NCBI GenBank assembly: GCA_945861935.1
Contig: CAMAVU010000005.1
Coordinates: 1 to 52,471, forward strand
DNA: 52,471 nucleotides
Direction of reading: 5' to 3'
DNA from: Bifidobacterium breve
Lineage (GTDB): Bacteria; Actinomycetota; Thermoleophilia; Miltoncostaeales; Miltoncostaeaceae
Below the pieces are notes generated by a model that searched no databases, was not told where the DNA came from, and saw nothing but the letters and a program-made list of their open reading frames with translations. Positions 1-9,324 of the stretch are shown piece by piece. Numbering within the stretch: position 1 is the stretch's first letter; every line of letters begins with the position of its first letter. Both the position numbers and the translations under genes were made by a program.

Positions 1-76
1 CCGACATGTCTTGACGGAATCGTTGCCGATGTACAGCGGAATCACCTGCTCAGGAGGGAATCGGCGCACCGGGTGC

Positions 77-82
77 TACGGT
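77..82 (+). promoter_or_regulatory. -10 hexamer of metF
   Basis: TACGGT lies 9 bases before the metF ATG. The short gap leaves no room for a Shine-Dalgarno leader, so I infer a leaderless or nearly leaderless transcript. The same TAnnnT arrangement recurs before many genes in this window. Confidence 0.45.
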
Positions 83-91
83 GGCGCGCCT

Positions 92-1015
92 ATGACCTCA
101 CCCACCCGCCTCGAGCGCGCCCTCCGGGAGAACCGCTTCGCCGTCACCAGCGAGATCGGCCCGCCGAAGAGCGCAGACCCGTCCGTGATCGCCGGAAAGG
201 CCCGCATGCTGGGCCCCGTGACCGACGCGGTGAACATCACCGACAATCAGACGGCGCAGTCGCGCATGTGCCCGCTTGCGTCCGGCCGTATCGCCCTCGA
301 CAACGGCGCCGAGCCGGTGATGCAGATGACCGTGCGCGACCGCAACCGCATGGCGCTGACCAGCGACATCCTGGGGGCCGCGGCACTCGGCATCCACAAC
401 ACCCTCGGCATGACCGGTGACCCCATTCATATCGGCAACCACCCCGACGCCACAGCAGTCAACGACATCGACACCATGGGCCTCCTGCGGCTGCAGGCCT
501 CGCTCCGGGACGGACGGTTCATGAACGACGCGGGGGAGGATCTCGCAGGGGAGGCGCCGCACCTCGTGATCGGCGCCACGGCCCATCCCGCAGCGGATGA
601 TCCGGACGTGGAGATCTCGAAGATCCGCGCGAAGATGGAGGCTGGCGCCGACTTCTTCCAGACGCAGTTGGTCTACGAGCCGGAGCGCGTGGCCGCATTC
701 ATGAGCCGCCTCGAGGCCGCCGATCTGCCTGCGTTCCCGAAGTTGCTCATCGGCGTCGGGCCGTTCAAGCACCTGCGCATGGCCGAGCACATGCGCGACA
801 AGGTGTGGGGCGTCACCGTGCCCGATGCGCTGATCACCCGCATGCAGCAGGCCCCGGACGACGGCGAGGCCGGAATGCAGATCTGCGTCGAAGTCATCCA
901 GGCGCTACGCGGGATCCCCGGCGTAGCCGGCGTGCATGTGATGGCGATTGCGTGGGAGGAATCCGTGCCCGAGATCCTCTCCCGTGCCGGGGTCGTCCCC
1001 GCGCGCACCGCCTGA
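92..1015 (+). CDS. metF: Methylenetetrahydrofolate reductase family protein
   Basis: A 307-residue protein resembling the catalytic TIM barrel of 5,10-methylenetetrahydrofolate reductase, which uses FAD and NAD(P)H to make 5-methyl-THF for methionine synthesis. Visible family signatures are the early strand with SEIGPPK (about residues 19-25), the ITDNQ segment (about 48-52), VRDRNR (about 76-81) and the LGMTGDP loop (about 103-109). The frame is open upstream to position 11, but ATG 92 fits the family N-terminus and sits just after a -10 hexamer. No methionine-pathway partner lies next to it. The reductase assignment is good; whether it serves methionine synthesis or a C1 pathway cannot be told from sequence. 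Confidence 0.85.
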   Translation: MTSPTRLERALRENRFAVTSEIGPPKSADPSVIAGKARMLGPVTDAVNITDNQTAQSRMCPLASGRIALDNGAEPVMQMTVRDRNRMALTSDILGAAALGIHNTLGMTGDPIHIGNHPDATAVNDIDTMGLLRLQASLRDGRFMNDAGEDLAGEAPHLVIGATAHPAADDPDVEISKIRAKMEAGADFFQTQLVYEPERVAAFMSRLEAADLPAFPKLLIGVGPFKHLRMAEHMRDKVWGVTVPDALITRMQQAPDDGEAGMQICVEVIQALRGIPGVAGVHVMAIAWEESVPEILSRAGVVPARTA

Positions 1016-1019
1016 GACC

Positions 1020-1735
1020 ATGGCGCGGCGCCTCCCACGGCGTGAGGCCATCCTGACCGCGGGCAAACGGGTGCTGGCGATCGGACTCCCATGGCTCACG
1101 ACACCGCGTGCATCCGCCAAGGGCACGCGGGTCGACGTCGTGGACGCCGGACTCGCGGGGCTCGCATGCGCGCCCGCGCTGGTGCGGGCCGGTGTGGACG
1201 TGCGTGGATGGGAGGCCCGCACCCGTCTGGGGCGGTCGCACGCTCACCGACCCCACGCTCCTCCCCGGACGCTGGGTGGAATGCGGCAGCGAGTTCATCG
1301 ACGCCGACCACGCGGCGATGCGTCGCCTGTGCACGGACTCGGGCGTGCCCCTGCAGGATCTCGAGGATGTCGAGGTGCCGGGGACCGAGCGTCATCTGGT
1401 GGGTGGACGGGTGGAACGCCCGTCTGGGTACCCGTGCGGCCGGTGACGTACGCCTCCTGGGTAGGGATCGCCTGAATACCATGACGGTGGCTGCGGGGCG
1501 TCGACCTCAGCCGATCCGGCCTTCCGTCGGCCCCCCGGCACGTCATCCGCACCAATGGGATGGGCACCAATGCAACGGTGATCATCCCGTTCAGCGACGT
1601 CGCCTGGCAGAACCGCGGCTGGAGTGGCGACGGGGTGAGCGACACGGCGCTCGGACAGACGTGGAACGCCACCATGGGCGGGGGAGAGGGAGCCGCGGCA
1701 GTCACATCGCTCGTGGGGAGTCGCGCCGGGAGGGA
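1020..1735 (+). pseudogene. Flavin monoamine oxidase pseudogene (frameshifted, internally deleted)
   Basis: Three pieces of one flavin amine oxidase are visible. From ATG 1020 a twin-arginine-like signal (RRLPRREAIL) leads into a Rossmann FAD motif, VDAGLAGLACA, whose first glycine is changed to aspartate. At about 1233 one extra base moves the frame: EARTRLG is followed in the next frame by GRTLTDPTLLPGRW and continues to a TGA at 1444-1446. From about 1500, in the first frame, the late family block VDLSRSGL...GMGTNATV...WSGDG appears. Roughly the central half of a normal 450-residue enzyme is missing, and the C-terminal FAD block is not seen. It starts 5 bases after metF, which suggests former co-transcription. 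I am confident it is a broken gene; the exact 3' limit is unclear. Confidence 0.75.
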
Positions 1736-1908
1736 CATTCCGGACCCGGACCACGGGCCGCCACCTCACGACCGCGAGATGATCGGCGTGGCGCTGTGCG
1801 GGGCCCACCGCCATTCCGGGGCGGCTGCCACCAGACGGCGGCTGGCCGCCGGGCAGGCGCTGGCCCTGCAACTGGCTACCCATCGGGCGTCGCCGCTGAC
1901 GGCCGGTG

Positions 1909-1914
1909 TATCGT
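1909..1914 (+). promoter_or_regulatory. -10 hexamer of the lipoprotein gene
   Basis: TATCGT ends 5 bases before ATG 1920, consistent with a leaderless transcript start. It lies in the decayed 3' part of the amine oxidase locus. Confidence 0.35.
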
Positions 1915-1919
1915 GCCCC

Positions 1920-3632
1920 ATGCGCCCCCACCCCCGCGCACCCCGCCGGATGGCCACGCTTGCCGTCGTCGGTGGCCTCGCCGTCGCCGCAATCACGTTC
2001 AGCGGCTGCGACTACCCCGCGGGGCCGGGTAGCAGCGCCACAGCGGGGTTTGACGGGTGTGGGGACACACGCAGCCTCGTCCGTGGCTGTTCGGCGGGGA
2101 TCGTGGTACACGACGTGCACATCTACGACGAGGGCGGGGGGCTGCACCCCGTGGCGAGCGGCGCCCTTCTCACCCGAAAGGTGGACGGCAAGACGGTCTC
2201 GCTGACGTTGCCGGGGAATGCCCAACCCTCCTCGTGGATGGCATCCCTCCAATGGCCCACCGGCGATAACAAGGTCGTCGACCCGACCTCGCCCGTGAGG
2301 CTGCACATCGTGTCGGAGCCTCATGGGCCCTTCCGGGACCGCTGGGTGCTCGACACGGAGGTGCCCACGCGCGCGGCCGCGGACCTGCCGCCGGCACCTG
2401 TGGCGTCGCTGTTCCCGCATGACTCCCCGGCGGCACGGTGGTCCAACCCGGCCATCGTGGATGCCCGGCAGTCCGCCGGCACCGGCCTCACCTACTCGTG
2501 GGATACCAACGGTGACGGCACATACGGCGACGACCCGCAGGGCGGCTGGACAGACGCGGCCCGCCCTCCAACCGGCACCGCGTACCTGCCGCAGAGCGCA
2601 GTGGCGGCACCGCTGGCATTGCCCGTGGTCAAGGTGACCGACTCGAGCGGACAGTCCGACACCGAGACGGTGAGCCTGCCCACGTGGAATCGCGGGGCGG
2701 GCGGCCTGGTGGTTACCGCGGCAGGCGGGCAGGTCTCCCTGACCCCCGACCTCGGCACGCTGCCGACGGCTCCTCTCCATGACGTGCACTACGCCTGCAT
2801 TGACGTCGGCGACGACGGCACGTTCGACACCGAGCTGCCGATGGGCTATTCCGCGCCCTCGGGGGGCTTCTCCCCGTACCTGGCGCCCGCGTGGTCGGGG
2901 ATCACGCGCGTGCGCGTGGCGTTCTTCGCCGACGACCCCACGCCGGGGGCTGACCGGGGCTCCTGCACAACCCGGGCGCCACTCGCCCTCGTGCTCTCCA
3001 CGCACACCGAACTGGTGAACGGCAGTACCAAGGCGGCGCTGGAGCGCGAGGCGCACCTCACCGCCAGGGTCAAGCGCTACACCGGCACCGCGCGCGTGCG
3101 GGTGACGGGCGGTGCGGTGCTGAGCCCCGGCACGCAGAGCGGCACTTCGGTGCGCGGCGTGATCAACCGGGGCCGGTACTCGCTGCGCGCACCGGCCCGC
3201 GGCGGCGGGGTCGCGCGCCCGGCGGCGATTGCGACGTTCGCGTCGGGCGACTTCGCCAGCAGGTCGAACGCCACGCTCGGGTTCACCAAGGGCGGCCGCA
3301 TGACCATCGTCGGCACCACCACGATGGTCATCAGGGGCACCGGCGGGGCACTTGCCTGCATCACGGTGGCCCAGACCGACTCATCCACCATCTGGACGGT
3401 GATGGGCGGCACCGGCGCGGCCCGCACCCTTCGCATGGTGATGAACGGCGGGGCGACGCTGAACAGCCTCATCACCACCGCGGTGCCAGTGACCGCCGAG
3501 GTGACGGGCACGGGCACGTCAGCCACCCGGGCACTTTCGCCGGTGACCGCCAAATACCGGATCACCGCGTCACGCGGCGCGGGGCGCGGCATCAGCTCGC
3601 CCTGCCGGGCACTGGTGACGCGCCTGCCCTGA
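1920..3632 (+). CDS. Large secreted lipoprotein of unknown function
   Basis: A 570-residue protein. The N-terminus has a basic stretch, a hydrophobic core and a lipobox-like FSGC at about residues 26-29, so the mature protein should be lipid-anchored outside the membrane. About residues 180-260 look like a PKD-type beta-sandwich: SWDTNGDGTY with conserved W, D and G, then VKVTDSSGQSDTETV. The C-terminal 200 residues are Thr/Gly/Val-rich, repetitive and strand-like, without cysteine pairs I can assign. The frame is open upstream because it is shared with the dead amine oxidase; ATG 1920 is chosen for the lipobox and the -10 hexamer before it. No enzymatic motif was found; an adhesive or cell-surface role is only a guess. 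Confidence 0.7.
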   Translation: MRPHPRAPRRMATLAVVGGLAVAAITFSGCDYPAGPGSSATAGFDGCGDTRSLVRGCSAGIVVHDVHIYDEGGGLHPVASGALLTRKVDGKTVSLTLPGNAQPSSWMASLQWPTGDNKVVDPTSPVRLHIVSEPHGPFRDRWVLDTEVPTRAAADLPPAPVASLFPHDSPAARWSNPAIVDARQSAGTGLTYSWDTNGDGTYGDDPQGGWTDAARPPTGTAYLPQSAVAAPLALPVVKVTDSSGQSDTETVSLPTWNRGAGGLVVTAAGGQVSLTPDLGTLPTAPLHDVHYACIDVGDDGTFDTELPMGYSAPSGGFSPYLAPAWSGITRVRVAFFADDPTPGADRGSCTTRAPLALVLSTHTELVNGSTKAALEREAHLTARVKRYTGTARVRVTGGAVLSPGTQSGTSVRGVINRGRYSLRAPARGGGVARPAAIATFASGDFASRSNATLGFTKGGRMTIVGTTTMVIRGTGGALACITVAQTDSSTIWTVMGGTGAARTLRMVMNGGATLNSLITTAVPVTAEVTGTGTSATRALSPVTAKYRITASRGAGRGISSPCRALVTRLP

Positions 3633-3949
3633 CCGGTGACGGGCACGTGCCGGTCGCCATGGACACCGTCTGGACCTGCTGATGCGGTCCGTGTGGGGTG
3701 TGCCTGGTGGACACGCATGTCAATCTGCGGGCGTCACACTGCGACCTCGCCGGGATCGGCGAGGCGGCATGAGAGCGCTGCAGGGCCGGAGCCGACGAAC
3801 AGGGGTGGCGACCCGGCACCCGGGCGGGCGTTCGCGGCGGGGCCGCTCGGGGGGAGTGCGCAGCAGGTGGCGTCTGCGGCGGGGGTCGTGCGACTGATCG
3901 GGGCGCTCCGCCCCGATACCCCGACGGAGCCATTCCGTACGACGTCGAC
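3633..3949 (+). other. 317-base stretch without a convincing gene
   Basis: Short frames exist in all phases but none has a family signature. A frame ending near 3953 (residues like QQVASAAGVVRLIGALRP) looks more protein-like than its surroundings and could be a frameshifted 5' part of the hypothetical fragment that follows. No hairpin terminator, tRNA or repeat was recognised. Confidence 0.4.
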
Positions 3950-4285
3950 GTGATCGAGATCAGCCCGACGCGGAGCAACACGATCTGGCACGGCAACACG
4001 CTGCGCCGACTCGATCACCTCTCGTACGTGGGCTCCACCGGCACGAGCCCGATGACGCGTGACGCGCAGCACGTCACGGGGATGCACCCCGGGGCGAGTG
4101 GTGCGGCAACCCCGTTCATCGCGATTCGCCGACACCGCGACGAGGCCGGCCTGCCGGGACCCGTGGTGGACGGCGAGGATGTGTGGCTGGGCCCCGAGAT
4201 GACCGAGATCCTGACGTCGCGAGCCGACGCAGCGACACGCGAAGGGCCGCTGGCGGATCTGCTGATCCGGCAGGACACGGTCTGA
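3950..4285 (+). CDS. Hypothetical protein, possibly a gene remnant
   Basis: GTG-started frame of 111 residues that I do not recognise. Segments such as SNTIWHGNTLRRLDHL, YVGSTGTSP and GLPGPVVDGEDVWLGP are not low-complexity and look like real protein. Protein-like sequence continues upstream of the GTG in the same frame (PRYPDGAIPYDVD), so this may be the C-terminal part of a longer, broken gene. It lies between the lipoprotein gene and the convergent DUF4091 gene, in a segment already containing one clear pseudogene. There is no clear ribosome-binding site. Confidence 0.35.
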   Translation: MIEISPTRSNTIWHGNTLRRLDHLSYVGSTGTSPMTRDAQHVTGMHPGASGAATPFIAIRRHRDEAGLPGPVVDGEDVWLGPEMTEILTSRADAATREGPLADLLIRQDTV

Positions 4286-4521
4286 GCGCTCTCCGATCAG
4301 GGTTCCTTCGCGGACTGACGCCGGGCACGTTGCGGAGGCTGCCTCAGGGGCCCGTGCCCAGCGCTGGCACGATCGCCTCGATCTGCGGGTACGGCCCCTG
4401 CGAACGGGACGCCCCGTTCATCCACGCAGACCTCGTGCGCACTCGGGTGCCGCCACCGCACGGCAGCGCGGGGACCCGACCGGCGGTCGCGGCCGATACA
4501 CGTACCCGCCCGCGGCGTCGG

Positions 4522-6966
4522 TCAGCGCACCAGCGTGAAGTCGCGGATCCGCATTATGCCCCTGGGCTCGTGCGACCCCCGGCGCGACACCGGCAACGCC
4601 GACTCCAGGCCGATCCGCAGGTAGCGCGTGCCGCGCAGATTGCGAAGGTGCGCGAGGGATAACTCGACCTGCTGAACGCCGGGGGCCAGCACCAGATACC
4701 GCGCGTTCAGGTAGTGGCCGCCGGGGGTCACCACCAGACGCCAGGGCTGGTCCCGGGGCCCGGCACTCCTGAGGTCCACGGTCATCCGGAGCGCCCGCCA
4801 CCCGGCCCAGTTCGCCTTCGGCCCGTCGGCACCCACGAAGTCACGCATGACCTCCGGCGCGATGATGTTGCCGTTGTTGATCTCACGACCGCTGGCCTAA
4901 TACCTCCGGCTGATCGTGGCCACGATGTCGTCCCCGACCACGCGCACTGTGGCTGGTCTCGCCCGCGCACGCCAGCCCCTGAGTTCAGCGGCCGATGCGA
5001 ACAGCGGCCGCTCGGTGCGCCGGCGCAGAGCGAACGACGCCAGCTGGAGCGTGCGACCGGCGGAGGCCCGCATTCGCGACCGGCTGATGACGCGGCTGCG
5101 GCGGTCAATCCGCCCCTCGCGGTCACGGCTCACCACCACCTCGGTGCGCTGGGCCGTTATCCCGCGGAGGCGGTATCGCCCGTGGGCGTCGGTGACGACC
5201 TGCAGGCCGCCCGCCCGCACCGTTGCCCCGCGCACCGCCACGCCGCGGTGCGTCACCCGGCCGACCACGGTGACACCCGGGCGCGCGAGCAGGCGATCGA
5301 CGAGCCACCGGCGGAGCGCACCGAACTCCTCCGCACCGGTGGCCAGCACGGGCAGGTATGGCGGCCGGTTGTACTCCCCGCATGGGGTGAATCCGGTGTT
5401 CGGACCGGAGTACTCACGCGCGGTCGCATCGGCCAGGTGAGCGGCGGCAGCCGGGTCACGTGCCGTGAGAGCAGCGATGAGCGACGCGTCCTCCAGCCCG
5501 TCGCGCACCGCAACCATGCGCAGCGACCTCTGCAGGGGCCGCGTCAGATCCCCGGTCGGGTAGAGCAGGCTCGCCTCGCCGTTGCCCCCCACCTCGCGGC
5601 CGCCGCCCCCGCACCTGTCGGGCTGCGTCACATGGCTCAGACCCCACGGCTCGGACCGGGGGTCCCGCACAGCGCCCTTCTTCCGCCACGCGGTGAGCGC
5701 CCAGTAGAAGGTGCCCTGCACGTCCATCTGCTCGGCCAGCCAGCCGATGAGGCGGGGCTCGGCCAGTGACTTGTCGATGAGCAGGTTGGGCGTGTAGCGC
5801 TGCGTGTCCGAGCCATAGAGGTACCACCACGTGCCCTTGCCCTCCGCGCGCAACTGGTCCATACGCGAGCGGTGAAGGAAGTAACTCCAGAGGGTCGGCG
5901 CCCAGATGTCCACCACGGAGCCCATACCGGCCCGCGCGGCGTCCGTGGGCGCCTCGGTCACCATCACCCGCGCCACCGAACCGGCATCGCGCAACTGCTG
6001 GGCCGCGCGTGCCACCACCGGGTATTCGTCCTCGGTGGGCTCATCCACCGGCAGGGCAAACAGCGGACGCCCCAGTGACCGGTAGGTGGCCGACATGCTC
6101 GACGCCCAGGTGGCGCGCCGGGGATCGGAGTAGTCCCGATCGGTGATCGTCGCGTAGAGCGGGAGGTAGGGCATCTCAAGCATCGGAAAGCCCAGCGCGG
6201 CCCCGCCCGCGAGGCGCTGCCCGGGGAGGCCGGTCCAGTCGCCCACCCACGTGGCCTCCGCGATGGACGGTGCGCTGCCCGGAATCTGGCTCGGGCTGAT
6301 GCCGTGTGCCCGCAGCATCGGGAGCGAGTGGACGTGCAGGCCGTTCTGGAGGCGCTCATCGGTGTCGGGTACCCCGTAGAAGCGGGCGATCGAGTTCACG
6401 TCCAGGCGACCCACGAAGGGTCGGCGATCGCGGTCCACCGCGATCGGAAGGACGTCGAGGGTGATACCCACCGTTCCCAGCGACCCGAAGTTCACGGTGC
6501 CCCGGTACCGGCCCGCGGGCTGCCCTGCAGGCACGGCCACCTCCACCAGCACCCCCCGGGTCTCGCCGCCTGCGAGCGTCGCCGGGTCCCCGGGCGCCAG
6601 GTCGGTGAGCGGATCCGGGTAGCGGTCGGATGCCAGCCGGTCCACGCCCGTGGACGGGCGCGTGATCGGCACGTAGTCCACCACGCTCACGCTCACGCGC
6701 GATGCGGCGATCACCGCGGGCCCGGACAGCAGGGACGGCTGCGGGGTGATGGTCACCGGCCCGTCCGGCCGGAACACGACGATCTGGCCCTCGACCTCGC
6801 CCTGCCCGGCCACAAGTTCGATCGCCGTTCGCGGCTCGGAGGGCGGGACGGACGACGGGAAGACGGTCTCGTTCGGGTCGAGCACCCACGGGGCGGGTGC
6901 CGCGCCTGCCATCGCCGGGACGCACAGGGTCAGTGCGATGGCGATGGTCGTGAGGGCGCGGGACAT
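4522..6966 (-). pseudogene. Secreted DUF4091-type glycoside-hydrolase-like protein with an in-frame amber codon
   Basis: The frame runs 815 codons from ATG 6966 to a stop at 4522, but a TAG at 4899-4897 splits it into 689 residues plus 124 residues in the same frame. A signal peptide (about residues 1-23) is followed by a DUF4091-like region. This has VDEPTEDEYP (about 315), GKGTWWYLYG (about 375) and an FYWALTAW strand (about 420), typical of this hydrolase-like family. A carboxypeptidase-regulatory-like beta domain lies near 555-605. The last domain starts near residue 655 and continues past the TAG (GREINNGNIIAPEVMRDF, then WRLVVTPGGHYLNARY), resembling a carbohydrate-binding sandwich. A nonsense mutation, readthrough or base error could each explain it. 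A short product of 4897-6966 would lack most of the final domain. Confidence 0.65.
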
Positions 6967-6973
6967 CCGGTGG

Positions 6974-6979
6974 AGGCTA
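6974..6979 (-). promoter_or_regulatory. -10 hexamer of the DUF4091 gene
   Basis: On the minus strand TAGCCT ends 7 bases before the ATG at 6966, again the leaderless-type arrangement. Confidence 0.4.
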
Positions 6980-7014
6980 CGGCTATCTGACCTCGCACAT
7001 GTCGGCCCCGGTTC

Positions 7015-7797
7015 CTACAGGGCATCCCCGGGGCGTTGGTCGCCCGCCGTGGCCGTGTCGATCGCGTCCTCGGCCAGCACCAGAACGGCCGCGGTCCACA
7101 GCACATCGGCGGCGGGGTCCTCCGGCAGGGGGCCCTCGGCCATGCTCCTGACCGCGGCCAGGGCGGCCGACGGCGCCGGCACGTCGAGGGCCATGATCGC
7201 CTCGCGGGCCCACCGGCGTATCCCGTCGTCACCGGTGGCGCGGGCCAGGCGGGGAGATGCGGTGCCGTCCGGGGTGCCCTGGTCGGCGTACTCGGCGATC
7301 TCCGGACCGAAGTCGTCCGGGTCGAGGTCCAGCAGGTCCACCACCGTGCGGCCGGCTGCGGCCGCGAGGGCCATCAGCGCCCCGGGATGTCCCGGGTCGG
7401 CCCCCTGTGCATCCGCCAGCACCTCGAGACGATCAAGCGCCCGCGCCCGCACCGCGGCGAGATCGAGCCCGGCCCGCTCGGCGAGCGCCAGCGCCAGGGG
7501 GTTCCCGGGGTCCGTATCGGCCGCAAACTCCTCCGCCAGCGTGAGGGCGTGCTCGTCCGCGGGGTCGTCGGGGCGATCGGCGCGTGCGAGAGCCGCAGCC
7601 ATCGGTGCCTGGAGCACAGGCCACTCCGCGGCAGCCACCTGACGGACGAGTACATCAACCTCCGCGCGCTCCGGCGCACCGGAGCCAATCGCGACAGCCA
7701 GGTCCATGGCCCCCGGCCCCAGCACGCCCCGGGGGAACGACAGGCCCGTCATCGCGATGACCCTGCGCATGGAAGCCATGTCCCGGTCGGCACTCAC
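7015..7797 (-). CDS. Hypothetical Ala/Asp-rich protein
   Basis: A 260-residue, mostly helical, Ala-rich acidic protein I cannot place in a family. There is no signal peptide or membrane segment. The most distinctive part is DLLDLDPDDFGPEIAEYAD near residues 155-173. The start GTG overlaps the stop of the upstream fumarylacetoacetate-hydrolase-family gene (GTGA), so the two are probably translationally coupled and transcribed from the promoter at 8609-8614. The pairing does not reveal its function. Confidence 0.6.
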   Translation of the reverse strand: MSADRDMASMRRVIAMTGLSFPRGVLGPGAMDLAVAIGSGAPERAEVDVLVRQVAAAEWPVLQAPMAAALARADRPDDPADEHALTLAEEFAADTDPGNPLALALAERAGLDLAAVRARALDRLEVLADAQGADPGHPGALMALAAAAGRTVVDLLDLDPDDFGPEIAEYADQGTPDGTASPRLARATGDDGIRRWAREAIMALDVPAPSAALAAVRSMAEGPLPEDPAADVLWTAAVLVLAEDAIDTATAGDQRPGDAL

Positions 7798-8600
7798 GGC
7801 AGCACGACCTCATGCTCGATCACGCCCAGCCGGTCGATCTCGATGCGCACGATGTCACCGGGCTGGAGGAAGCGCATGGGGTCCATTCCCACCCCGACGC
7901 CTGACGGCGTGCCCGTGGCGATGAGGTCCCCCGGCTCGAGGGGGAATACATGCGACGCGAACGAGACGAGCTCGGCCACCGGGAAGATCATGTCGGCGGT
8001 CCTGGTGTCCTGACGCAGTTCCCCGTTGACCCATGTGCGGATACGCAGATCCTGCGGGTCGCCCGCCTCGTCGGCCGAGGTGATCCATGGACCCATCGGC
8101 ATGAACCCCCACCCGCTCTTGGCACGGATCCACTGCGGCTCGGACCGCTGCCGGTCACGCGCACTGACGTCGTTCACCGCCAGATACCCGAACACGTGGT
8201 CAAGGGCATCCACCGGGGACACGCGGTGCGCCGTCCGTCCGATCACCACACCGAGTTCGCCCTCGTAGTCGAGGCGCCGTGTCCAGTCGGGGTGGACGAC
8301 GGGGCCGGACGGGCGGTTGACCGTGCCGCGCATCTTGGCAAAGAGCACCGGCTCAGCGGGGGGCTCCTGACCGGTCTCGGCGGCGTGCGCCCGGTAGTTC
8401 AATCCGATGCCGAAGGCATTTCCCGGGATGACCGGGGCCTCAAGCAGCACGGACGACAGGGGAACCGGGTCGCCCACGACCTCGGGGGCCCTGCCACGGA
8501 TGACATCGAGGGTGGACCCGGCGGCCAGCGGGACGATGGTGTCGCCCTCCACCAAACCGGGGCGGGGGCCATCGGCCTCACGGTACGAGCACAGGCGCAT
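7794..8600 (-). CDS. Fumarylacetoacetate hydrolase family protein
   Basis: A 268-residue protein with the single FAH fold. Metal-binding motifs are visible: the RLDYEGELGVVIG segment (about residues 110-122) supplies the paired glutamates, and VNDVSARDRQ (about 144-153) is the next conserved block. LEPGDLIATGTPSGVG (about 222-237) is the typical late signature. The family includes 2-hydroxyhepta-2,4-diene-1,7-dioate isomerases, acylpyruvases and oxaloacetate decarboxylases. No aromatic degradation genes are nearby, so the substrate is unknown. Start ATG 8600 follows a TAGGAT -10 by 8 bases. Confidence 0.85.
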   Translation of the reverse strand: MRLCSYREADGPRPGLVEGDTIVPLAAGSTLDVIRGRAPEVVGDPVPLSSVLLEAPVIPGNAFGIGLNYRAHAAETGQEPPAEPVLFAKMRGTVNRPSGPVVHPDWTRRLDYEGELGVVIGRTAHRVSPVDALDHVFGYLAVNDVSARDRQRSEPQWIRAKSGWGFMPMGPWITSADEAGDPQDLRIRTWVNGELRQDTRTADMIFPVAELVSFASHVFPLEPGDLIATGTPSGVGVGMDPMRFLQPGDIVRIEIDRLGVIEHEVVLP

Positions 8601-8607
8601 CAGCGGC

Positions 8608-8614
8608 TATCCTA
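8608..8614. promoter_or_regulatory. Overlapping divergent -10 elements
   Basis: The seven bases TATCCTA read as TATCCT on the plus strand (8608-8613), toward the phosphatidyltransferase, and as TAGGAT on the minus strand (8614-8609), 8 bases before the FAH-family ATG. One short site may therefore serve two divergent transcripts, which could not easily fire together. Confidence 0.4.
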
Positions 8615-8642
8615 CGGCGCCCAGCAATCAGGAAGGCTGCAG

Positions 8643-9302
8643 ATCTCCACGAGGACCGACGACGCCCCGGGCGACGGCACCCCCGACGCCCGGAAGACGT
8701 TCTCAGATATCGCCAGGTTCCTCGCCGCCCCGCTGGTGCGGGCCTTGGTGCGCGCGGGCGTCACCCCGAACACCATCACGGTGTTCGGCTTCGTGCTCAC
8801 CGCAGGCACGGCGGTGCTCGCGGGCTTCGGGTACTGGATTGCGGCCGGCGCGCTGTTCGTGATCGGCTCCGGGAGCGACATGTTCGACGGCTCCGTCGCA
8901 CGGATGAGCGGCCGGGCCACGCGCTTCGGCGCGTTCCTCGATTCGAACCTCGATCGCCTGGGCGAGGCCCTGGTGCTCGGCGGCATCGGGATTGCCATGA
9001 CGCTCGAGGCACGCACCTGGGCGGTGGCGATGACCTTCCTCGCGCTGGCCGGATCCTTCCTCGTGTCGTACACACGCGCCCGGGCCGAGGGGCTGGGCGT
9101 TGACTCGAACAGGGGCGGTCTGCTCAGCCGGACCGAGCGCCTGATGCTGGTGGCCATCGCCCTGCTCCTGGGGGGCTGGGGAATCGCCATCGAGGTCGTC
9201 ATGACCATCCTCGCGGCGGGGACACTGGTCACCTTCGCGCAGCGCCTGTTCTACGTACACTCCGTACTTCGGGACGCCGACGGGCCCCCGGACGCCACGT
9301 AA
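8643..9302 (+). CDS. CDP-alcohol phosphatidyltransferase (probable phosphatidylinositol-phosphate synthase type)
   Basis: About 219 residues of a multi-pass membrane enzyme. The catalytic motif D-x2-D-G-x2-A-R-x8-G-x3-D-x3-D is complete: DMFDGSVAR followed by [10 protein letters not shown]. Several hydrophobic helices flank it. Because ino1 follows 22 bases downstream, I infer an inositol-phosphate acceptor, as in actinobacterial PIP synthases; phosphatidylglycerol-phosphate synthase is the alternative. No ATG, GTG or TTG precedes the N-terminus. A GGAAGG Shine-Dalgarno at 8631-8636 points to ATC 8643 (spacing 6) as the initiator; CTG 8637 lies too close. The start is therefore uncertain. Confidence 0.75.
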   Translation: MSTRTDDAPGDGTPDARKTFSDIARFLAAPLVRALVRAGVTPNTITVFGFVLTAGTAVLAGFGYWIAAGALFVIGSGSDMFDGSVARMSGRATRFGAFLDSNLDRLGEALVLGGIGIAMTLEARTWAVAMTFLALAGSFLVSYTRARAEGLGVDSNRGGLLSRTERLMLVAIALLLGGWGIAIEVVMTILAAGTLVTFAQRLFYVHSVLRDADGPPDAT

Positions 9303-9324
9303 TCAACCGGGGAGACCCTGTCTC

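Noticed and set aside
1392-3056. Minus-strand 554-codon frame opposite the lipoprotein
   Set aside because: Arg/Gly/His-rich shadow of the real gene; no motif, start site or promoter.
4286-4521. Possible small gene between the hypothetical fragment and the DUF4091 gene
   Set aside because: No frame has a supported start or recognisable sequence in these 236 bases.
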